Shown: positions 8,218 through 20,193 of the stretch, in pieces
Position numbering within the stretch: the first letter of the stretch is position 1
How the letters are laid out: each line of letters starts with the position of its first letter
Assembly (NCBI GenBank): GCA_963844655.1
Contig: CAWJPA010000002.1
Span: 186,001-250,000, forward strand
Source of the DNA: JASHPR01 sp963844655
GTDB lineage: Bacteria > Actinomycetota > Actinomycetes > Streptosporangiales > Streptosporangiaceae
Direction: 5' to 3'
Length of the DNA stretch: 64,000 nt
Position numbers and translations under genes: made by a program
Notes under the pieces: generated by a model
Databases searched by the model: none
The model's input: only the letters and a program-made list of their open reading frames with translations
What the model was told of the DNA's origin: nothing

Positions 8218-10330
8218 CGGCGACTCGGCCCTGCCGGGTCCGGATCAGGTACTCCTGTATGTCGGTGAGTGGCTTGCCGTCGGGGTCCCGGTGATGCCTG
8301 GTCCATGTGCCGTCGGAATCCAGCCACCACGACGATGTCGTGTCCGCCATGGCCAGGTCGATCAGGCCGCGCATCTCCGCGCGCTGCGCCTGGTCGGCGA
8401 CCCGGACCAGCAACTCGACCCGGCGGTCCAGGTTCCGGTGCATCAAGTCCGCGCTGCCGATCCAGATATCGCCGTCGTCGGCCGGCTCACCGGTCCCGAA
8501 CGCGTAGACGCGGGAGTGCTCAAGGAACCTGCCCAGCACGCTGCGGACCCGGATGGTCTCGGACATGCCCGGGATTCCGGGCCGGACGCCGCAGATCCCG
8601 CGGATCCACAGGTCAACTGGCACACCCGCCTGGGAGGCGCGGTAGAGCGAGTCGATGATGACCTCGTCGATGATGGCATTGCACTTCATCTGGATCCGCG
8701 CGGGCTGGCCCGCGCGGGCGCGCTCAGTCTGGGCGTTGATCTGTGCCACCAGGCCCGACCGGATGCCCTCGGGCGCGACGAGCAGCCGGTGGTACTTGGC
8801 CTGCCGGCTGTAGCCGGTGAGGTGGTTGAACAGGTCGGTGAGGTCCTCGCCCACGGTCTGGTTCGCGGTGAGCAGACCGAAGTCCTCGTACAGGCGCGCC
8901 GTCTTGGGGTGATAGTTGCCGGTGCCGATGTGGCAGAAGCGGCGTAGCGACCCGTCGGCCTCCTCCCGCACCACCAGGATCATCTTGCAGTGGGTCTTCA
9001 GCCCGACGAAGCCGTAGACCACGTGACAGCCGGCTTCCTCAAGCTTGTGCGCCCAGGCGATGTTGGCCCGCTCGTCGAAGCGGGCCTTGATCTCCACCAC
9101 CACCACGACCTGCTTGCCCGCCTCGGCCGCGTCGATGAGCGCGTCCACGATCTCGGAGTCACCGCTGGTCCGGTACAGGGTGTGCTTGATCGCCAGCACG
9201 TGGGGGTCGGCCGCCGCCGAGGTCACCAGGCGCTGGGTGCTGGCCGCGAACGAGTCGTACGGGTGGTGCACGAGGACGTCATGCTCGGCGATCGCGCTGA
9301 AGATGCTCGTGTCGGTGGGCACCGCCGTCTCCGACGGGACGAACGGCGGGTACTTCAGCTGCGGCAGGTCGAGGTCCGCGATGGCGCTCAGCCCGGACAG
9401 GTCCAGCGGGCCAGGCAGGCTGTACACGGCCCGGGTGTCGATGCCGAGCTCGGTCACCAGCCGGTCCAGCACGTCGCTGGACATCGACTCCTCGACCTCG
9501 AGCCTGACCGCCTGCTCGAAACGGCGCCGCAGCAGTTCCTGCTCCATCGACTTCAGCAGGTCCTCGGTCACGTCCTCATCGATCTCGAGGTCACGGGTCC
9601 TGGTCACCCGGAACGCGTGATGCTCGATCACGTCCAGGCCGGCGAACAGCTCGGGCAGGTGCGCCGCGATCACGTCTTCGAGCGGCACGAACCGGTTGGG
9701 CGCCACGGTCAGGAACCTGGGCAGCAGCGGGGGGACCTTGACCCGGGCGAACATGGTCATGCCGGTCCTCGGATCGGCGATCATGACGGCCAGGCTGAGC
9801 GAAAGGCCGGAGATATAAGGGAACGGGTGCGCCGGGTCGACCACGAGCGGGGTGAGCACCGGGTAGATCCGCTCCCGGAACAGCTTCTGCAGCGCTTCCT
9901 GCTCGGCGCCGGCCAGTTCCTTCCACCGCAGGATCTCGATGCCTTCCCGGCTCAGGGCGGGCAGCACCGAACGGCTGAAGTACTCGGCGTGGCGGGTGGC
10001 CAGCTCGCGGGCCGTCTCCAGGGTGTTCTCCAGGATCTGCGACGGCGGCTTCCCGCTGGCGTTCTCCACCGGGAGCCCGGCCGTCATCCGGCGGATCCGG
10101 CCGGCCACCCGCACCATGAAGAACTCATCGAGGTTGCTCGCGAAGATGGAGAGAAACCGCACCCGCTCGAGCAGCGGGAGCGTCTCGTCCTCCGCCAGCT
10201 CAAGCACTCGCTGGTTGAACCGCAGCCAGCTCTCCTCGCGGTCCAGGTACCGGCCGGGCGGCAGTTCGCCGGTGTCTTCTGCGTCGTGCCGTGTCTCGCT
10301 GCGCGCCGATGTGGCCTGGCCGGTACTCAT
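8210..10330 (-). CDS. ppk: Polyphosphate kinase 1
   Basis: A 706-residue PPK1, which reversibly transfers the gamma phosphate of ATP to polyphosphate. The N domain starts RYLDREESWLRFNQRVLELA with FLSIFASNLDEFFMVRVAG. The catalytic half holds HPYDSF, FDERANIAW, and FCHIGTGNYHPKTARLYED, which carries the phospho-accepting His. The C-terminal IRGICGVRPGIPGMSE and SADLMHRNLDRRVELL segments are also typical. The start is the ATG giving MSTGQATSARSE; more upstream reading has no family character. It is the first gene of a two-gene operon with mutT1. Confidence 0.95.
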   Translation of the reverse strand: MSTGQATSARSETRHDAEDTGELPPGRYLDREESWLRFNQRVLELAEDETLPLLERVRFLSIFASNLDEFFMVRVAGRIRRMTAGLPVENASGKPPSQILENTLETARELATRHAEYFSRSVLPALSREGIEILRWKELAGAEQEALQKLFRERIYPVLTPLVVDPAHPFPYISGLSLSLAVMIADPRTGMTMFARVKVPPLLPRFLTVAPNRFVPLEDVIAAHLPELFAGLDVIEHHAFRVTRTRDLEIDEDVTEDLLKSMEQELLRRRFEQAVRLEVEESMSSDVLDRLVTELGIDTRAVYSLPGPLDLSGLSAIADLDLPQLKYPPFVPSETAVPTDTSIFSAIAEHDVLVHHPYDSFAASTQRLVTSAAADPHVLAIKHTLYRTSGDSEIVDALIDAAEAGKQVVVVVEIKARFDERANIAWAHKLEEAGCHVVYGFVGLKTHCKMILVVREEADGSLRRFCHIGTGNYHPKTARLYEDFGLLTANQTVGEDLTDLFNHLTGYSRQAKYHRLLVAPEGIRSGLVAQINAQTERARAGQPARIQMKCNAIIDEVIIDSLYRASQAGVPVDLWIRGICGVRPGIPGMSETIRVRSVLGRFLEHSRVYAFGTGEPADDGDIWIGSADLMHRNLDRRVELLVRVADQAQRAEMRGLIDLAMADTTSSWWLDSDGTWTRHHRDPDGKPLTDIQEYLIRTRQGRVADA

Positions 10331-10359
10331 GCCCCTATTGTCCCCGGTACGGCGGCCCA

Positions 10360-10893
10360 TCAAAGACCCCGGGGCAACTCGCTTGCCAACTCCGGGCCGG
10401 CAGGAGGGCGCGCGGGCCGGACCAGCACGGTGTAGCTGACCTCGCGGGCCCCCTGCACGCACCGGTGTGTCCCCATCTCGCGGAAGCCCAGCCCCTGGGC
10501 CATCCGCAGGCTGCGCTGGTTCCAGCTCTGGATCACCGCCCGCAGCGGGATCTCGCCACAGCACCGGGCGACGTGGCTCACCACCACCGCGCCGAAGGCA
10601 CGGCCGAGGCCCTGGCCGACGAGCTCGGGGCGCATCCCGACGCCGATGTCGACAAGACCGTCCGCCTCGGCCAGGCCAGGCACGCGAGCTTCCTGGCCGA
10701 GGCACAGGAACCCCACCAGATTCCCCGCCCCGTCGACCACGGCCTGGTAGCCCGCCTCGGCGCTGAGCCGGTCGCCCGGGTGCGAGTCATAGACATCCCA
10801 CGGCCCCTCGTAGCGCCAGGTCGCGATCGCCTCGGCGTCCGCGGGTTCCAGCGGCCGCACGGTCAGACCAGGCAGCGGCTCCCCTGGCGCCAT
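10360..10893 (-). CDS. GNAT family N-acetyltransferase
   Basis: A 177-residue GNAT fold protein: LTVRPLEPADAEAIATWRYEGPW at the N-terminus, a central LVGFLCLGQEAR strand, the acetyl-CoA loop in MRPELVGQGLGRAFGAVVV (Q-x-x-G-x-G/A type) and NQRSLRMAQGLGFREMGTHR near the C-terminus. The ATG at 10893 is preceded by GGGAGGGG; a TTG 15 bases upstream is less likely. Substrate cannot be inferred. The gene sits just upstream of ppk in the same direction, with about 30 bp between, and is divergent from the LLM oxidoreductase. Confidence 0.82.
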   Translation of the reverse strand: MAPGEPLPGLTVRPLEPADAEAIATWRYEGPWDVYDSHPGDRLSAEAGYQAVVDGAGNLVGFLCLGQEARVPGLAEADGLVDIGVGMRPELVGQGLGRAFGAVVVSHVARCCGEIPLRAVIQSWNQRSLRMAQGLGFREMGTHRCVQGAREVSYTVLVRPARPPAGPELASELPRGL

Positions 10894-11067
10894 GGCCCCC
10901 TCCCGCAACGGCTAACTGGACCCGACCGCCATCGTAGGCGCGACGGCGGTGGGAGACGCAGGGCAGCGCCGGCCGGGACAGCGGCCACCCAGGGGCGCCG
11001 CCGGCGGCATCTTGCGGCGGCAGGCGGGGGACGGAAGGATCAGGGCCTGAGCGAACGGAGATGAGGC

Positions 11068-11979
11068 ATGCGCATTGGCACGTCCGCGGCCGAGCCGGCC
11101 GGTCCCGATGCCCTCGTCCGGCTCCGCGAGGAGCTGCAGCGCGCGGCCGACGACGGCTTCTCTTCGGCCTGGATGTCGAACATCTTCGGCCTGGACGCAC
11201 TGACCGCGCTGGCGGTCGCCGGCAGTCAGGTGCCCGGGATCGAGCTGGGCACGGCGGTAGTGCCGACCTACCCGCGCCATCCGGTGGTCCTCGCCCAGCA
11301 GGCCATGACCGTGGCCACGGCCGTCGGCGGCCGCCTGGCGCTCGGCATCGGCCTGTCTCACAAGATCGTCATCGAGGACATGTACGGCTTCAGCTTCGAC
11401 CGGCCCGCCCGGCACATGCGCGAGTACCTCTCCATCCTGCTGCCGCTGCTGGACGGCCAGCCCGCGGACTTCCGGGGCGAGACCCTGCGGGCCGGGGTCG
11501 GGCTCACCACGCCGCGGCCCGGCCGGGTGCCGGTGCTGCTCGCGGCGCTGGCGCCGCGGATGCTGGAGCTGGCCGGGCAGCGCACCGACGGGACCGTGCT
11601 GTGGATGACCGGCCCGGCCACGGTCCGGGACTACATCGTCCCGGCGATCAGCAAGGCCGCGAAGGAAGCCGGGCGGCCGGGTCCGCGCGTGGTCTGCATC
11701 CTGCCGGTCTGCGTCACCGATGATCAGGACGGGGCCCGGGCCCGCGCGGCCCGGGTCTTCGCGATCTACGGACAGCTGCCGTCCTACCGCGCGATGCTCG
11801 ACCGTGAGGGCGCGGAGGGACCTGGCGACGTCGCGATCGTGGGGCCTGAGGATGCGGTGGCCGCGCAGATCAGGGCGCTGGAAGAGGCCGGGGTGACCGA
11901 TTTCGTGGCCGGGGAGTACTCGCGCGCCGAGGACGAGAAGCGGCGGACCCGTGCGCTGCTCAAGACATTCACCGGCTGA
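11068..11979 (+). CDS. LLM class flavin/F420-dependent oxidoreductase
   Basis: A 303-residue luciferase-like TIM-barrel protein. It shows FSSAWMSNIFGLDALTALAVAG, ELGTAVVPTYPRHPVVLAQQAMT, GGRLALGIGLSHK and the C-terminal EEAGVTDFV segment typical of actinobacterial F420-dependent members. The cofactor is inferred from that resemblance. An SD-like GGAG lies 8 bases before the ATG. Its TGA abuts the stop codon of the convergent JetD-like gene with no intervening base, so transcripts must overlap. Substrate unknown. Confidence 0.85.
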   Translation: MRIGTSAAEPAGPDALVRLREELQRAADDGFSSAWMSNIFGLDALTALAVAGSQVPGIELGTAVVPTYPRHPVVLAQQAMTVATAVGGRLALGIGLSHKIVIEDMYGFSFDRPARHMREYLSILLPLLDGQPADFRGETLRAGVGLTTPRPGRVPVLLAALAPRMLELAGQRTDGTVLWMTGPATVRDYIVPAISKAAKEAGRPGPRVVCILPVCVTDDQDGARARAARVFAIYGQLPSYRAMLDREGAEGPGDVAIVGPEDAVAAQIRALEEAGVTDFVAGEYSRAEDEKRRTRALLKTFTG

Positions 11980-13242
11980 CTAGAGCCGACCCGGCCGGTC
12001 GGCGAGGTTGGCGAGCAGCGCCGGCAGCAGCCGGTCCTCGGTGACGGCCTTGCCGCTGGCCTGCATCAGGCTGGCCAGCCTGGTGTCCCAGGGGCTCTCC
12101 GCCGACGGGCCCCTGAGCGGCTCGGAGCTGGCGGCCAGCCCGGCCCGGTAGTCGTCCGCCCCCATCAGCCAGGGAGCCGCGCCGAGCCGCCGGATCGCCG
12201 CGGCAGTGGTCCGCAGCCCGGGCCAGTCGAAGTCGCTGTGCCAGTGGATCCGGGTTCCTGTGGCCACCGCGGCCCGCAGCAGGCGGTGGCACGCCACCGA
12301 CGGCTCGCCCTCGGTGCAGACCAGCGGCGCGCTGTCGGGGCCCAGCTGGGCAGCGGCCGCGCGCAGCACCGCCGGGTTCTCGCAGACGCGCAGGTCGATG
12401 GCCAGGGGCATGACCGGCATGACGGTCAGCTGGTGCAGGGTGACCCGGAACGGCTCCCCCGCCTCGGCCGCATCGGTCAGCCAGTTGCCCAGCGGCGCAG
12501 CAGCGGCCCGGACGTTGAGCACGAGCACCTGGCTGGCCAGGTCATCGCCGACCGCCCCGGCCGCGGTCCACAGGGCGCGTTCGGCCTCCGGGTCGGCCGG
12601 CGCTGGCACGCCCTCGCGGTGCGCGAGCGCCCGCAGCACCAGCCCGGCCAGCGGCGTCGCGGCCAGGGCGCCGGTGTCGCCGGTGACCGCCTCGGCCAGG
12701 GCGGGCAGCAGCACCGGGGGCTCGTCGGGCCCGGCCGGAAGCCGTTCCAGCACGGCTGTGGCCTGGGCCAGCAGCTGTCCCTGCCCCTGGCGGACCAGCC
12801 GGGTCAGGGTGCCGTCCCGGCTGATCTCGTCCAGCCAGGTCATGTGCCAGGCCCGGCTGGCGAGCTGGCTGCGCCGGGTCGCATCGAGCACGTCCTGGAA
12901 CCGCCGGACCTCCGTGGCCCGCTCCGCCGCCCGGTCCCTGACCGGGCCGGACAGCGTCTCGACCGCCGCGCGCAGCCCGCTCTCGATCCCGGCCCGGCGC
13001 AGCGCGGCGTCCACCTCGGGAAGCGGGACGCTGAGCGAGGTGCCGCGCCCGGTGGCGTGGCCCAGCAGGCGGGCGGCCGCACGGCGCTGCTCGGCGGAGG
13101 CACCCACCAGCGTGACGGTGCCGTCGACAGGCTCCCCGCGCTCCAAGCGGATCCGGATCCGGTCGACGAGCCAGCCCAGCTCCGGCGCGCCCAGCAGCAC
13201 CTGCATCTGCCGCGGATCGGTCACCCTGGAGTCGCTCACCAC
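11980..13242 (-). CDS. TIGR02679/JetD-like Toprim protein without the other Wadjet genes
   Basis: A 420-residue protein of the TIGR02679 (DUF2399 C-terminal) family. The C-terminal domain has the Toprim-type motif set: CTEGEPS (Glu311, Glu313) and HWHSDFDWPG (Asp337, Asp339), the metal site used by topoisomerase VI-A-like nucleases. The N-terminal half is helical and carries the family's RRFQDVLD and WHMTWLDEISRDGTLTRL segments. In Wadjet plasmid-defence systems JetD is the nuclease subunit that works with the JetABC SMC complex. None of JetA, JetB or JetC is within the window; neighbours are metabolic genes. This is therefore an orphan copy, either a remnant or a homologue with its own job. 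Confidence 0.8.
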   Translation of the reverse strand: MVSDSRVTDPRQMQVLLGAPELGWLVDRIRIRLERGEPVDGTVTLVGASAEQRRAAARLLGHATGRGTSLSVPLPEVDAALRRAGIESGLRAAVETLSGPVRDRAAERATEVRRFQDVLDATRRSQLASRAWHMTWLDEISRDGTLTRLVRQGQGQLLAQATAVLERLPAGPDEPPVLLPALAEAVTGDTGALAATPLAGLVLRALAHREGVPAPADPEAERALWTAAGAVGDDLASQVLVLNVRAAAAPLGNWLTDAAEAGEPFRVTLHQLTVMPVMPLAIDLRVCENPAVLRAAAAQLGPDSAPLVCTEGEPSVACHRLLRAAVATGTRIHWHSDFDWPGLRTTAAAIRRLGAAPWLMGADDYRAGLAASSEPLRGPSAESPWDTRLASLMQASGKAVTEDRLLPALLANLADRPGRL

Positions 13243-13539
13243 GGGCCCACCCCGGCGGTCACGGGCCAGCCCGCGGCGGCACTACGGCAAAACCAGCCCA
13301 ACATGGCGATACGCGCACGGTAAAGCAGAACCCCCATCCCGCTCGCTGGCCATCACCACGCCCCGGCAGACGCGGTCAGCCGGCCGGGAAACGTGGCCCT
13401 GCCTTCATCATCGACCCCGGCGGACGCCCCTTCAAGCGGCAACTTTCCCCGCGGCTGGCCCCCGACCAGAGCATCACGACCCCGGCAGCAGTATGCCGGA
13501 GGGGCGGGCGGCGGGGACCGGGCCACGCCGGCGTCCTGG

Positions 13540-14400
13540 CTAGGGCACGGGCTCCGCCGCGTCGTCGCTGTCCAGCACGCCGGCGCGAGCTACCGCGTCC
13601 AGGGCGGCCCGCACCACGGCCGTGCGGGCCCGCCGGACCCGCACGATATGCCAGGCGTGCGGCACCGCGACCGCGATCAGCCCCGCGATGATAGCGAGCA
13701 GCGCGTAATGCGAGATGAGGTTGGCCGCGTGCACCCCGTCCGGGCCGAGCTCGTACCCCAGCCCGGCGAGCAGGGCGGCCCAGGCAGCGGAGCCGATCAG
13801 GTCGAACACCAGGAACGGGACTAGTCCCAGCCCGACCCAGCCCGCTGCCGCGTAGACCAGGGGCCCGGGCGCGCCGGGCAGGATGCCGGTCAGTACCACG
13901 GCAAGCCCGGCCCACCGCGACCCGCGCTGCTCGGCCATGCGGGCCAGGCCGGCCGCGCGGCCGTTGCGGGCGCCGAGCCAGTGCATGGCGCGGTGCCCCC
14001 ACAGCCGCCCGGCCCACCAGAACAGCAGGTCGAACTTGATGAGCCCGACCAGGGCCGCGGCGACCACGACGGTCATCTGCAGCTTCGTGTCAACGTCGGA
14101 GAACGCGCCCGCGGCCACGATCGACGGGGTCGAGCCGGAGAGCATCTCGAGCAGCACCGGGTGGGTGGAGATCAGCGACGGGGTCAGCGGGATCATCGCG
14201 AGGCCGTAGAGGCTGCTCAGCACCAGTCCCGCCAGGCAGGCGATGTCGCGGACCCGCGGCCGGCCTGTCCACGGCCGCCACCGCCACGCCGGAGTCGGCG
14301 GGGCCGGCCCGGCAGCGGCCGGATCCGGCGGGGTCTCGCCAGGCCGGGCGGGGCCCGGCTCGGGGAGTCCTGGTGGTTCGCAGGCCAGCGGTTCGCTCAT
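13540..14400 (-). CDS. DedA/VTT-domain membrane protein
   Basis: A 286-residue integral membrane protein. The first 50 or so residues are Pro/Ala/Gly-rich and cytoplasmic, followed by roughly five to six hydrophobic segments. GILPGAPGPLVYAAAGWVGLGLVPFLVFDLIGSAAWAALL matches the VTT (SNARE-associated/DedA) re-entrant region, and FWWAGRLWGHRAMHWL precedes it. DedA proteins are linked to undecaprenyl-phosphate or lipid flipping and envelope homeostasis. The start is the ATG at 14400, with AAGGGG about 7 bases upstream; an ATG six codons upstream is possible. It stands alone in its direction. Confidence 0.8.
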   Translation of the reverse strand: MSEPLACEPPGLPEPGPARPGETPPDPAAAGPAPPTPAWRWRPWTGRPRVRDIACLAGLVLSSLYGLAMIPLTPSLISTHPVLLEMLSGSTPSIVAAGAFSDVDTKLQMTVVVAAALVGLIKFDLLFWWAGRLWGHRAMHWLGARNGRAAGLARMAEQRGSRWAGLAVVLTGILPGAPGPLVYAAAGWVGLGLVPFLVFDLIGSAAWAALLAGLGYELGPDGVHAANLISHYALLAIIAGLIAVAVPHAWHIVRVRRARTAVVRAALDAVARAGVLDSDDAAEPVP

Positions 14401-14484
14401 CCAGTCCCCTTTCTGCACTTCAGTGTGGGTGCTTGGGGCCCTGGCCGCAACGCGAAGCGCTGAGCCTGATGATGCCCGGCCTGC

Positions 14485-15033
14485 TCAGGACCTATGCCGG
14501 TAGAGGTCCCGCAGCAGCGCGATCTCCGCGCCGTGGTGGATGGCCTCGCGGTTGATATGGAGCACCAGCTCGGCCAGCGGGTGCTCCGCATACGGTCCCT
14601 CGGCCGGGCCGCACGGCCGGGCCAGGCCTTCGTCGCCGAGACCGCGCACGCCGTTGATCCAGCCCGCGTACGCGTCGTCGAGCTGAGCCAGCGCCTGCGC
14701 GGCGGAGCCTGCGAACTCGAAGGTCTGGTAGTCCATGGGAGGGCCCCCGAAGTGCCCGGCGTTGCGCATGCCGAACACGCCCACGATGATGTGCGCGAGC
14801 CGCCAGGCGATGGTCGTCACCGGCGGCGGGTCCGGCTCGGGGAACGCGAAGTCGGCTGTGTAGTCACCCGAGCCCGGGGCGTCGCTCTCCCCGCGCGGGC
14901 GGATGCTCCAGCAGCCCGCGACCGGCTCCCAGAAGTACTCCTCGTCGGTGAGCCCGTCCATCCGGGGGCGCAGCTGCGTCCGCCAGTGCCAGTCGAGCTG
15001 GTCGGCCAGCACGGTGGTCCAGTCGATGTCCAT
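14485..15033 (-). CDS. DinB-like four-helix protein
   Basis: A 182-residue protein starting MDIDWTTVLADQLDWHWRTQ. The DinB/mycothiol-dependent isomerase-like fold is indicated by RPRMDGLTDEEYFWEPVAGCWSIR, TIAWRLAHIIVGVFGMRNAGHF and HINREAIHHGAEIALLRDLYR. The His residues at the last two sites form the expected metal triad with His16. Family members are metal-dependent thiol transferases using mycothiol or bacillithiol, but substrate is unknown. The ATG is directly before the conserved first helix. Confidence 0.82.
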   Translation of the reverse strand: MDIDWTTVLADQLDWHWRTQLRPRMDGLTDEEYFWEPVAGCWSIRPRGESDAPGSGDYTADFAFPEPDPPPVTTIAWRLAHIIVGVFGMRNAGHFGGPPMDYQTFEFAGSAAQALAQLDDAYAGWINGVRGLGDEGLARPCGPAEGPYAEHPLAELVLHINREAIHHGAEIALLRDLYRHRS

Positions 15034-15099
15034 GAACCAACGCTAGGCCGTGCCGGCCCGGAGGGGGAGGCCGGCACGGCCTGGCGGAGCGGGCCGCCG

Positions 15100-16626
<1,527 letters not shown>

Positions 16627-16711
16627 AACGTGCGTATCTACCATGCGGGGTAGGGGCCTGCCACCAGATCAGGCCGAGCGCCCGGCCCGCTCAACCCTTG
16701 GGGGGGTTAGC

Positions 16712-18163
<1,452 letters not shown>

Positions 18164-18179
18164 AACGTGCGTATCTGTA

Positions 18180-20102
18180 TCACGCAGTGTGATCGTGCGC
18201 AAGCTCCGGGGTACGGCGCGCCACGGCCTCGGTGATGGCCCGCGCCAGGTGCTGGGGCGTCAGGCCCAGGTCGTCGAGGATCTGGCCGCGCTCGCCCTGC
18301 TCCAGGAACCGCTGCGGCAGGCCGAACGTCCGCGCCGGGGTATCCACCTCGTGGTCCCTCAGCAGCCGGCACAGGGCGTCGCCGAAGCCGCCCACCCGGC
18401 CGTTGTCCTCGACCGTCACCACGAGCCGGTGCGCGCGGGCCGCGTCCGCCAGGGCCTCGTCCAGCGGCTTGACCCAGCGCGGGTCCACGACCGTCACGCC
18501 GATGCCGTGGTCGGCGAGGCGTTCGGCGGCCTGCGCGCAGACCACCGCCATGGTCCCGGCCCCGGCCAGCAGCACGTCCTGGCCGAGGCCCGCGGCCGGC
18601 CGGGCCAGCACGTCCGCGCCGCCGAGCTTGGCCACCGTCTCAACCTCGGCGCCGACCGTGGCCCTCGGGTAGCGGAGCACGGTCGGGCCGTCGCTCACCG
18701 CCACCGCCTCGTTGAGCAGCTCGGCCAGGCGGGTGGCGTCCCGCGGCACCGCGATCCGCAGGCCGGGCACCACCTGCAGGATCGAGCCGTCCCACATGCC
18801 ATGGTGGCTGGCGCCGTCCGGCCCGGTCACCCCGGCCCGGTCCAGCGCGACGGTCACCGGCAGCTTGTGCAGGGCCACGTCCATCAGCAGCTGGTCGAAG
18901 GCCCGGTTCAGGAACGTTGCGTAGACGGCGACCACCGGGTGCATGCCGCCCAGGGCCAGCCCCGCGGCGCTGGTCATGGCGTGCTGCTCGGCGATGCCTA
19001 CGTCGAACACCCGGTCCGGGTAGGCCCGGGCGAACGCGGCCAGCCCGGTCGGGTGCAGCATCGCCGCGGTGATCGCAACGACGTCAGGCCGGCGCGCGCC
19101 GATCGCGGCCAGCTCGTCGCCGAAGACACTGGACCAGGTGCGCGGCGCCGCGGCCGGGGCCACGCCCGCGGGCACGCTGACGGCGGGCTTGGCCGGCGGG
19201 ACCTGGTGCAGGCAGTCCTCGTCGTTCTCCTCGGCCAGCGGGTAGCCGAACCCCTTCTTGGTGATCACGTGCACGAGCACCGCGCCGCCGAAGTCGCGGG
19301 CCCGCCCCAGGGCGTGCTCCACGGCCTCCTCGTCGTGGCCGTCGATGGGGCCGAGGTACTTCAGGCCGAGGTCCTCGAACAGCACCTGCGGCTGCAGCAC
19401 GTCCTTGATGCCCTTCTTGATCCCGTGCAGCGTGCCGTAGATCGGCGGGCCGACGACCGGGGTGTGCGACAGCGTCGTCTTGATGTAGTCGAGCACGTTC
19501 TCGTACCGCTGGGACACCCGCACCGTGGCCAGGTGATCGGCCAGGCCGCCGATCGTCGGCTGGTAGGAGCGGCCGTTGTCGTTGACCACGATGACCACGC
19601 GCCGGTCGGGCGCGCCGGCGATGTTGTTCAGCGCCTCCCAGGCCATGCCGCCGGTGAGCGCACCGTCGCCGATCACGGCGACCACGGAGCGGTGCGCCTC
19701 GCCCCGCAGCTGGTAGGCCTTGGCCAGGCCGTCGGCGTAGCACAGGCCGGTGGAGGCGTGCGAGTTCTCGATCACGTCGTGCTCGGACTCGGCCTGGCTC
19801 GGGTAGCCGGAGATGCCGCCGGCCTGCCGCAGCGTGCCGAAGTCGGCCTGCCGGCCGGTGAGGAGCTTGTGCACATAGGCCTGGTGGCCGACGTCGAAGA
19901 GGATCTTGTCGACCGGCGAGTCGAAGACCCGGTGCAGGGCGATGGTCAGCTCCACCACGCCCAGGTTCGGCCCGAGGTGCCCGCCGTTCCTGGACACGGT
20001 CTGGATCAGCAGGTCCCGGATCTCCCCGGCCAGCCTGGGCAGCTCGTCCGGGCCGAGCTCCTTGAGGTCCCGTGGACCTGAGATGGTCTCCAGCAGCGTC
20101 AC
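18180..20102 (-). CDS. dxs: 1-deoxy-D-xylulose-5-phosphate synthase
   Basis: A 640-residue thiamine-diphosphate enzyme condensing pyruvate and glyceraldehyde 3-phosphate, the first step of the MEP isoprenoid pathway. HLGPNLGVVELTIALH, the ThDP motif GDGALTGGMAWEALNNI with a downstream Asn, YLGPIDGHD, VFDVGIAEQHAMT (catalytic Glu) and FAFYATFLNRAFDQ-type residues are all present. The GTG start gives VTLLETISGPRDLKEL with a GGAGGAG about 8 bases upstream. It is the first gene of a three-gene run with two fprA copies. The C-terminus ELAHDHTA is followed at once by the next start. Confidence 0.95.
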   Translation of the reverse strand: MTLLETISGPRDLKELGPDELPRLAGEIRDLLIQTVSRNGGHLGPNLGVVELTIALHRVFDSPVDKILFDVGHQAYVHKLLTGRQADFGTLRQAGGISGYPSQAESEHDVIENSHASTGLCYADGLAKAYQLRGEAHRSVVAVIGDGALTGGMAWEALNNIAGAPDRRVVIVVNDNGRSYQPTIGGLADHLATVRVSQRYENVLDYIKTTLSHTPVVGPPIYGTLHGIKKGIKDVLQPQVLFEDLGLKYLGPIDGHDEEAVEHALGRARDFGGAVLVHVITKKGFGYPLAEENDEDCLHQVPPAKPAVSVPAGVAPAAAPRTWSSVFGDELAAIGARRPDVVAITAAMLHPTGLAAFARAYPDRVFDVGIAEQHAMTSAAGLALGGMHPVVAVYATFLNRAFDQLLMDVALHKLPVTVALDRAGVTGPDGASHHGMWDGSILQVVPGLRIAVPRDATRLAELLNEAVAVSDGPTVLRYPRATVGAEVETVAKLGGADVLARPAAGLGQDVLLAGAGTMAVVCAQAAERLADHGIGVTVVDPRWVKPLDEALADAARAHRLVVTVEDNGRVGGFGDALCRLLRDHEVDTPARTFGLPQRFLEQGERGQILDDLGLTPQHLARAITEAVARRTPELAHDHTA

Positions 20103-20193
20103 TGGTCCGCTCCTCCGGGGTCGTCGGCCCACGGTCAGCCGGGCACACCGTCCTGCAGCGCAGGCCGCGGGTCTGTCCCGCAATCCACCGAGT

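Noticed and set aside
11980..13242. Complete Wadjet defence system
   Set aside because: Only the JetD-like gene is present; flanking genes are a GNAT, an LLM oxidoreductase and a DedA-like protein.
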